Assembly (NCBI RefSeq): GCF_009793355.1
Contig: NZ_WTKP01000005.1
Location: 186,001 to 250,000, forward strand
Length of the DNA: 64,000 nucleotides
Reading direction: 5' to 3'
DNA from: Vreelandella zhuhanensis
GTDB lineage: Bacteria > Pseudomonadota > Gammaproteobacteria > Pseudomonadales > Halomonadaceae
The notes under the pieces were generated by a model that saw nothing but the letters and a program-made list of their open reading frames with translations, had not been told where the DNA came from and did no database searches. The translations under genes were made by a program, and so were the position numbers. Of this stretch, positions 60,195 to 64,000 are shown one piece after another (position 1 is the stretch's first letter; every line of letters starts with the position of its first letter).

Positions 60195-60896
60195 CTAAAC
60201 AGCCGGCTCTATAAAGGGCGTGTTTTTTTCAATTTGAATGATACGCCCTAGCTCATCGGCCAGACACCGTGCAAGCTGCTCGCCTACCCTATCGATATCC
60301 AATGGCTCGTCCGTCATGTCAGCCAGACGAGTCATGCTCATTCCTGCATAACCACACGGATTGATCCGCATAAAGGGCTCAAGGCTCCCATTCACATTGA
60401 GGGCCACGCCATGGAAGCTGGCACCCCGACGAATGCGCAATCCCAGTGAGGCGATCTTGGCCTGTTCTTCATGGTCGTGGTTGCCTGCGACATACACACC
60501 CGGTGCATCAGGCCGGGCGAGTGCAGAAACACCGTACCCCGCCAATACCGCAATCACGGCATTCTCCAGGGCTGAAACCAACGCTCTTACACCGATACGC
60601 GCCCGACGCACATCCAACAAGGGATAAAGTACCACCTGTCCTGGCCCATGATAGGTCACCTGACCTCCCCGGTCGGTCTGCACCACGGGAATATCTCCCG
60701 GCATCAACAGGTGCTCCGGCTTGCCTGCCTGGCCTTGCGTGAATACCGGCTCATGTTCGACTAGCCAAAACTGATCCGGCGTCGCCGCATCACGCCTATC
60801 GGTCAGTTCGCGCATGGCCTGCCATACCGGCAAATAAGGCTGACGCCCCAAAACGTACATATTGATGGGAGCCGAGCCGAGGTCCTCATCATTCAT
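60195..60896 (-). CDS. lipB: octanoyltransferase
   Basis: LipB moves octanoate from ACP to lipoyl domains, giving the substrate of LipA. Start ATG at 60896, overlapping the ybeD-like stop (a GTG one codon earlier is equally possible). Motifs: [16 protein letters not shown], the acyl-site Lys in [23 protein letters not shown], and the Cys of [12 protein letters not shown]. 233 residues. Confidence 0.96.
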   Translation of the reverse strand: MNDEDLGSAPINMYVLGRQPYLPVWQAMRELTDRRDAATPDQFWLVEHEPVFTQGQAGKPEHLLMPGDIPVVQTDRGGQVTYHGPGQVVLYPLLDVRRARIGVRALVSALENAVIAVLAGYGVSALARPDAPGVYVAGNHDHEEQAKIASLGLRIRRGASFHGVALNVNGSLEPFMRINPCGYAGMSMTRLADMTDEPLDIDRVGEQLARCLADELGRIIQIEKNTPFIEPAV

Positions 60897-61204
60897 CACA
60901 GCACCATATGCACACGACCAGTGGCCTTCAAATCTAAAAACAACTGTTTCAGCTGCTTTTCTCCAGTAGCACGAATCGTAATACGAACCGATTGAAAACG
61001 ACCGTTACGGCTATCCACCACCTGCATCTCGGTGGCATCGAATTCCGGCGCATGTTGAATGACTATCTGGCATACCGTAGCGGCAAAGTCATCGGCGGCA
61101 TTTCCCACCACCTTGATGGGATAATCACAGGGAAAAACGATTTCAGGTTTTTCCGCCGGTGCCGCCGTAGCTGGCTGGCGCAGGTCTCGTAGCCCTTTTT
61201 TCAT
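60896..61204 (-). CDS. ybeD: YbeD-like DUF493 family protein
   Basis: Small cytoplasmic ACT-like fold protein, 102 residues. [20 protein letters not shown] at about residue 23 and [20 protein letters not shown] near the end are like the DUF493 family. In E. coli ybeD lies between dacA and lipB, as here. Function unknown; the neighbours suggest a link with lipoylation or regulation. Overlaps lipB by one base. Confidence 0.92.
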   Translation of the reverse strand: MKKGLRDLRQPATAAPAEKPEIVFPCDYPIKVVGNAADDFAATVCQIVIQHAPEFDATEMQVVDSRNGRFQSVRITIRATGEKQLKQLFLDLKATGRVHMVL

Positions 61205-61278
61205 GATAAAGACGCTCCATGAAGAGAGAAATAATCAACGGGCCTGATCTCTCTTACCTCAACAGGCCGAACATGGCA

Positions 61279-62478
61279 TTAATCGAAGAAGCGGCCCAGC
61301 AGCCCACTGAAAAAGCGTCTGACTTGATCCAGCAAACGTTTGAAAAGGCCGCCTTCTTCCACATCCTCAAGCGCCACCAATGACCGCTCGCCAATTATCT
61401 CATCACCCAGACGAACCTCCAGTGTACCGACGGTATCGCCTAAACCAATCGGAGCATTCAGCTCTGAATCCAAGTTCAAGCGAGCTGTCAGCTCGGCATC
61501 GCGATTACGTGGCAAGGTCATGTGAACATCGTCATCCACGCCCACACGCAACTCGTTCACACTGCCACCCCATATCCGGGGGGTAGTCAATACTGCGCCC
61601 CGATCATACAACTTGAGCGTTTCGTAATAGCGAAAGCCGTAACTCAAGAGTTTCTGGGTTTCTTGGGCACGCGCTTCTTCGGAGTTAGTTCCCATCACCA
61701 CGGAAATCAAGCGCATGTCCTCGCGCTTGGCCGAGGCCACCAGGCAGTAACCCGCTTCATTGGTCCAACCGGTTTTCAAGCCGTCTACGCTGGGGTCACG
61801 CCACAACAATCGGTTACGGTTAGGTTGGCTGATATCGCTATAGGTGTAGTTACGCTCAGAATACATGGCATAGTGTTCGGGATAGTCATTGATGATGTGC
61901 TGTGATAAAAGCGCCATATCACGTGCCGTGGAGTAATGATCTTCTCCAGGAAGACCCGTGGCATTGACGAAATTGGTGTTATGCATGTCCAGACGGGTGG
62001 CATGCTGGTTCATCAAGTCGGAAAAAGGCACTTCACCACCGGCCAGGTGTTCGGCCATGGCCACACTGGCGTCGTTTCCCGAGACGATGACAATACCATG
62101 CAGCAGATCACGGATAGCCACCTTGTTACCGACTTCGATAAACATCTTCGAGCCACCGGTGCGCCAGGCACGCTCACTGATATTGACCATGTCATCCAGC
62201 TTGATAGTGCCACGATCCAGTTCGTGTTCCACCAGATAGGCGGTCATCAGCTTGGTGAGACTGGCGGGAGGCAGGCGTTCATCCGGATTGTGTTGCGCCA
62301 AAACTCGACCACTGTTGGCATCCATCAGAATCCACGAACTTGCCGCAAGCTGAGGTGCCGCAGGGATCATGGTCTGGGGCTGAGGAATGACCTGGGCCAT
62401 GGCATGAGGTGTAACCAATACCAGGCACATTAAGCAGGGTAGCAAGCGCAAACGGAGCATAGACTTCAAGGCATTCAT
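61279..62478 (-). CDS. dacA: D-alanyl-D-alanine carboxypeptidase (PBP5/6 family)
   Basis: Trims the terminal D-Ala from peptidoglycan pentapeptides. 399 residues: signal peptide (LLPCLMCLVLVTPHAMA), serine peptidase motifs S73-LTK, S133-GN, K235-TG, then the PBP5 C-terminal beta domain, and a C-terminal amphipathic helix (FKRLLDQVRRFFSGLLGRFF) that anchors it to the inner membrane. Full length and normal. Upstream of ybeD on the same strand, 74 bases apart. Confidence 0.95.
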   Translation of the reverse strand: MNALKSMLRLRLLPCLMCLVLVTPHAMAQVIPQPQTMIPAAPQLAASSWILMDANSGRVLAQHNPDERLPPASLTKLMTAYLVEHELDRGTIKLDDMVNISERAWRTGGSKMFIEVGNKVAIRDLLHGIVIVSGNDASVAMAEHLAGGEVPFSDLMNQHATRLDMHNTNFVNATGLPGEDHYSTARDMALLSQHIINDYPEHYAMYSERNYTYSDISQPNRNRLLWRDPSVDGLKTGWTNEAGYCLVASAKREDMRLISVVMGTNSEEARAQETQKLLSYGFRYYETLKLYDRGAVLTTPRIWGGSVNELRVGVDDDVHMTLPRNRDAELTARLNLDSELNAPIGLGDTVGTLEVRLGDEIIGERSLVALEDVEEGGLFKRLLDQVRRFFSGLLGRFFD

Positions 62479-62577
62479 CGACAGGATCTCATTGGCATTT
62501 ACAGCAAAATTGATTCAGAAAAACGGGTAAAAGTCGGCGATGAGACTTCATCGCTTCTCAAGGTTGTATTCCGGCTA

Positions 62578-63579
62578 TTATTGCACTACAAAAACTTGCG
62601 GAAAACCGGCTTGGCGCAGTGCTTCACGTAGCGGCACCATGCTGTTTTCATCATCGACCGGCCCCACCTGTACGCGATGCACGTCGGCATCGCTTGTGAT
62701 CCGAACCGGATACGAGAGCTCATTTTCCAGGCGCTCTCTGAGTTCACGCGCACTCTCCGGGGAGCCCAATGCCGCAATTTGCAGATACATTTCATCAGTA
62801 CTTTCTACAGGGCTTTTTTCGATGCCGTTTGCAGCAGCTTTTTCAGTAACTTGCGACGCGGTGCCAGGTTGAGGATTTGCCGGTGCCCTAGCCACTGAAT
62901 CAGCCTGAGTCGCCGAGACATCAGCGGCGCTACGTCCCCGTTCGGCCAACCAACGCTCAGGGTCGATGGTTTCCACTTCCACGGCACCGGTGCCGGCATC
63001 CAGAAAGCCCAGGCGTGCCGCTGCCGCATAGGATAAATCGATTTCTCGGTCACTATGAAACGGTCCCCGATCATTGACACGTACTATCACCGAGCGACCA
63101 TTGTCCAGACTAGTGACCCGAGCAAAGGTAGGCAAGGGCAAGGAGCGATGGGCTGCCGACATTTTGTACATGTCGTATATTTCACCATTGGAAGTGGCAT
63201 AACCATGGAATTTTTCGCCGTACCAGGAGGCGGTACCACGCCGCTGGTAGTCGCGAGCATCAGGTAATACCTGGTAGGTCTTGCCCCACACTTCATAGCT
63301 TGAACGATTACCTGCCCGAGACGGCGCTTCGATACGCGGCTCAGCATTCGGCACTTGCGAAACATCCGGTGGCGCCATCGGATAGGCGTCCCCACTCATG
63401 GCGTAACGCTCCGTGGAAGACGTAGCCGCGTCAGAGCCGGTTTGACGCAGGGAATCGGATGCCTGGCGCTCCGGCTGCTGAACATCTTGGCCGGCACAGC
63501 CACTCAACAATCCCAGCACCAGCATACTGGCCAACGCCATTGCTGACGGTCGCCGTTCATGAATACGCCGCTCGCTCAT
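62578..63579 (-). CDS. rlpA: septal ring lytic transglycosylase RlpA
   Basis: Outer-membrane lipoprotein acting on naked glycan at the division site. 333 residues: signal ending VLGLLSGCAG (lipid Cys about residue 28), double-psi beta-barrel domain (TASWYGEKFHGYATSNGEIY with catalytic-type Glu/His, then VRVNDRGPFHSDREIDLSYA), Pro/Ala linker, SPOR domain at the C-terminus (LQIAALGSPESARELRERLE onward). It overlaps mltB as ATGA and lies 99 bases from dacA; all three are in one direction. Confidence 0.96.
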   Translation of the reverse strand: MSERRIHERRPSAMALASMLVLGLLSGCAGQDVQQPERQASDSLRQTGSDAATSSTERYAMSGDAYPMAPPDVSQVPNAEPRIEAPSRAGNRSSYEVWGKTYQVLPDARDYQRRGTASWYGEKFHGYATSNGEIYDMYKMSAAHRSLPLPTFARVTSLDNGRSVIVRVNDRGPFHSDREIDLSYAAAARLGFLDAGTGAVEVETIDPERWLAERGRSAADVSATQADSVARAPANPQPGTASQVTEKAAANGIEKSPVESTDEMYLQIAALGSPESARELRERLENELSYPVRITSDADVHRVQVGPVDDENSMVPLREALRQAGFPQVFVVQ

Positions 63580-64000
63580 GGTGTTTCCCCACGTTGTTCA
63601 GCAATCGCTTCGGACAGTTCGGTCACTGCCATCGCATAGAGGTGGCTGTGATTATAGCGCGTGATGACATAGAAATTGTCATGCGCGAGCCGATAGCGAT
63701 AGCTCTCATCCGCCATCTCCAATGCCAGCGGAATGACCTTCTGATCGGCTTTCATGATCCTGGGTGCGTCCCCTTGTGCAGCAGCGGGTTCGATACCCGC
63801 AGCGCGCAACGCCTCGAGCGTGACGTACGGCCGTGACGTCTGATTGAATTCGATGCCCTCAACCAGGTTTTCGGGGCCATTGGCCTCATGATAAACAGGT
63901 GCGCCCGGCTGCCAGCCATGTTCGCTGAAATAGTTGGCGACACTACCGATCGCATCCACCGGGTTACGCCACAGATCGCGCAAGCCGTCGTCATCAAAAT
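63576..64000 (-). CDS. mltB: lytic murein transglycosylase B, C-terminal part (partial)
   Basis: The window holds only the C-terminal 141 residues. The visible part FDDDGLRDLWRNPVDAIGSV followed by ANYFSEHGW, and then DNFYVITRYNHSHLYAMAV, is typical of the MltB/Slt35 family: SdhG-like loop and the substrate-groove tail. The catalytic Glu lies outside. Coupled to rlpA by ATGA. Confidence 0.93.
   Translation of the reverse strand, partial: FDDDGLRDLWRNPVDAIGSVANYFSEHGWQPGAPVYHEANGPENLVEGIEFNQTSRPYVTLEALRAAGIEPAAAQGDAPRIMKADQKVIPLALEMADESYRYRLAHDNFYVITRYNHSHLYAMAVTELSEAIAEQRGETP

Overview
The window looks like a stretch of chromosome from a halophilic or marine gammaproteobacterium, most likely in or near Halomonadaceae. 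This is an inference from three things: the Pseudomonas-like order leuCDB-asd-fimV-truA-trpF-trpBA-accD, a complete Na+-pumping NADH:quinone reductase operon, and the protein sequences. Most of the DNA is core genome with moderately high GC, tightly packed genes and frequent 4-base ATGA overlaps. No rRNA, tRNA or CRISPR array was recognised.

Layout. 1-11012 (minus): accD (partial), trpA, trpB, trpF, truA, a FimV-like LysM protein, asd, leuB, leuD, leuC. A divergent LysR regulator (11146-12027) has a near-ideal LysR box next to its start codon. 12033-13379: DUF2254 membrane protein. 13431-15540: a lone 645-residue TnpB-related RuvC nuclease with no transposase partner, flanked by strong hairpins. 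15686-21385: a TolC / membrane-fusion lipoprotein / RND permease efflux operon. 21407-24962: an AT-rich accessory island. It holds a broken YefM/YoeB-type toxin-antitoxin remnant and two integron gene cassettes on the minus strand, each followed by an attC site, with no integrase in view. One cassette encodes a protein with two HEPN R-x4-H motifs. 24963-26279: an unrecognised polytopic membrane protein. 26281-31121: ybeL-like gene, leuS, lptE, holA. 31244-34539: a PA2779/PA2778-like pair, then a small periplasmic protein with a membrane diguanylate cyclase. 34536-35927: sthA. 36067-42537 (minus): nqrABCDEF and nqrM. 42822-44285: a long-form GAPDH. 44590-48039: mfd. 48226-52324: cell-envelope genes (two L,D-transpeptidases, an Lpp/OprI-like lipoprotein) and small conserved genes. 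52321-54948: topA. 55177-57612: a DUF3141 hydrolase-like protein. 57926-58912: a second LysR regulator. 59110-64000: lipA, lipB, ybeD-like, PBP5-type carboxypeptidase, rlpA and the C-terminus of mltB.

How it fits together. The core part covers Leu, Trp and Asp-family biosynthesis, sodium-motive respiration, lipoate attachment and peptidoglycan/outer-membrane maintenance. The most interesting material is accessory. First, the dual-HEPN protein carried as a mobile integron cassette looks like a candidate RNase-type defence gene. Second, the orphan TnpB-related nuclease has an intact Asp-Glu-Asp triad, a variant C-x2-H...C-x2-C zinc ribbon, and a perfect hairpin spanning its own stop codon where an omega-RNA scaffold would be expected. 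Neither function is proven here.
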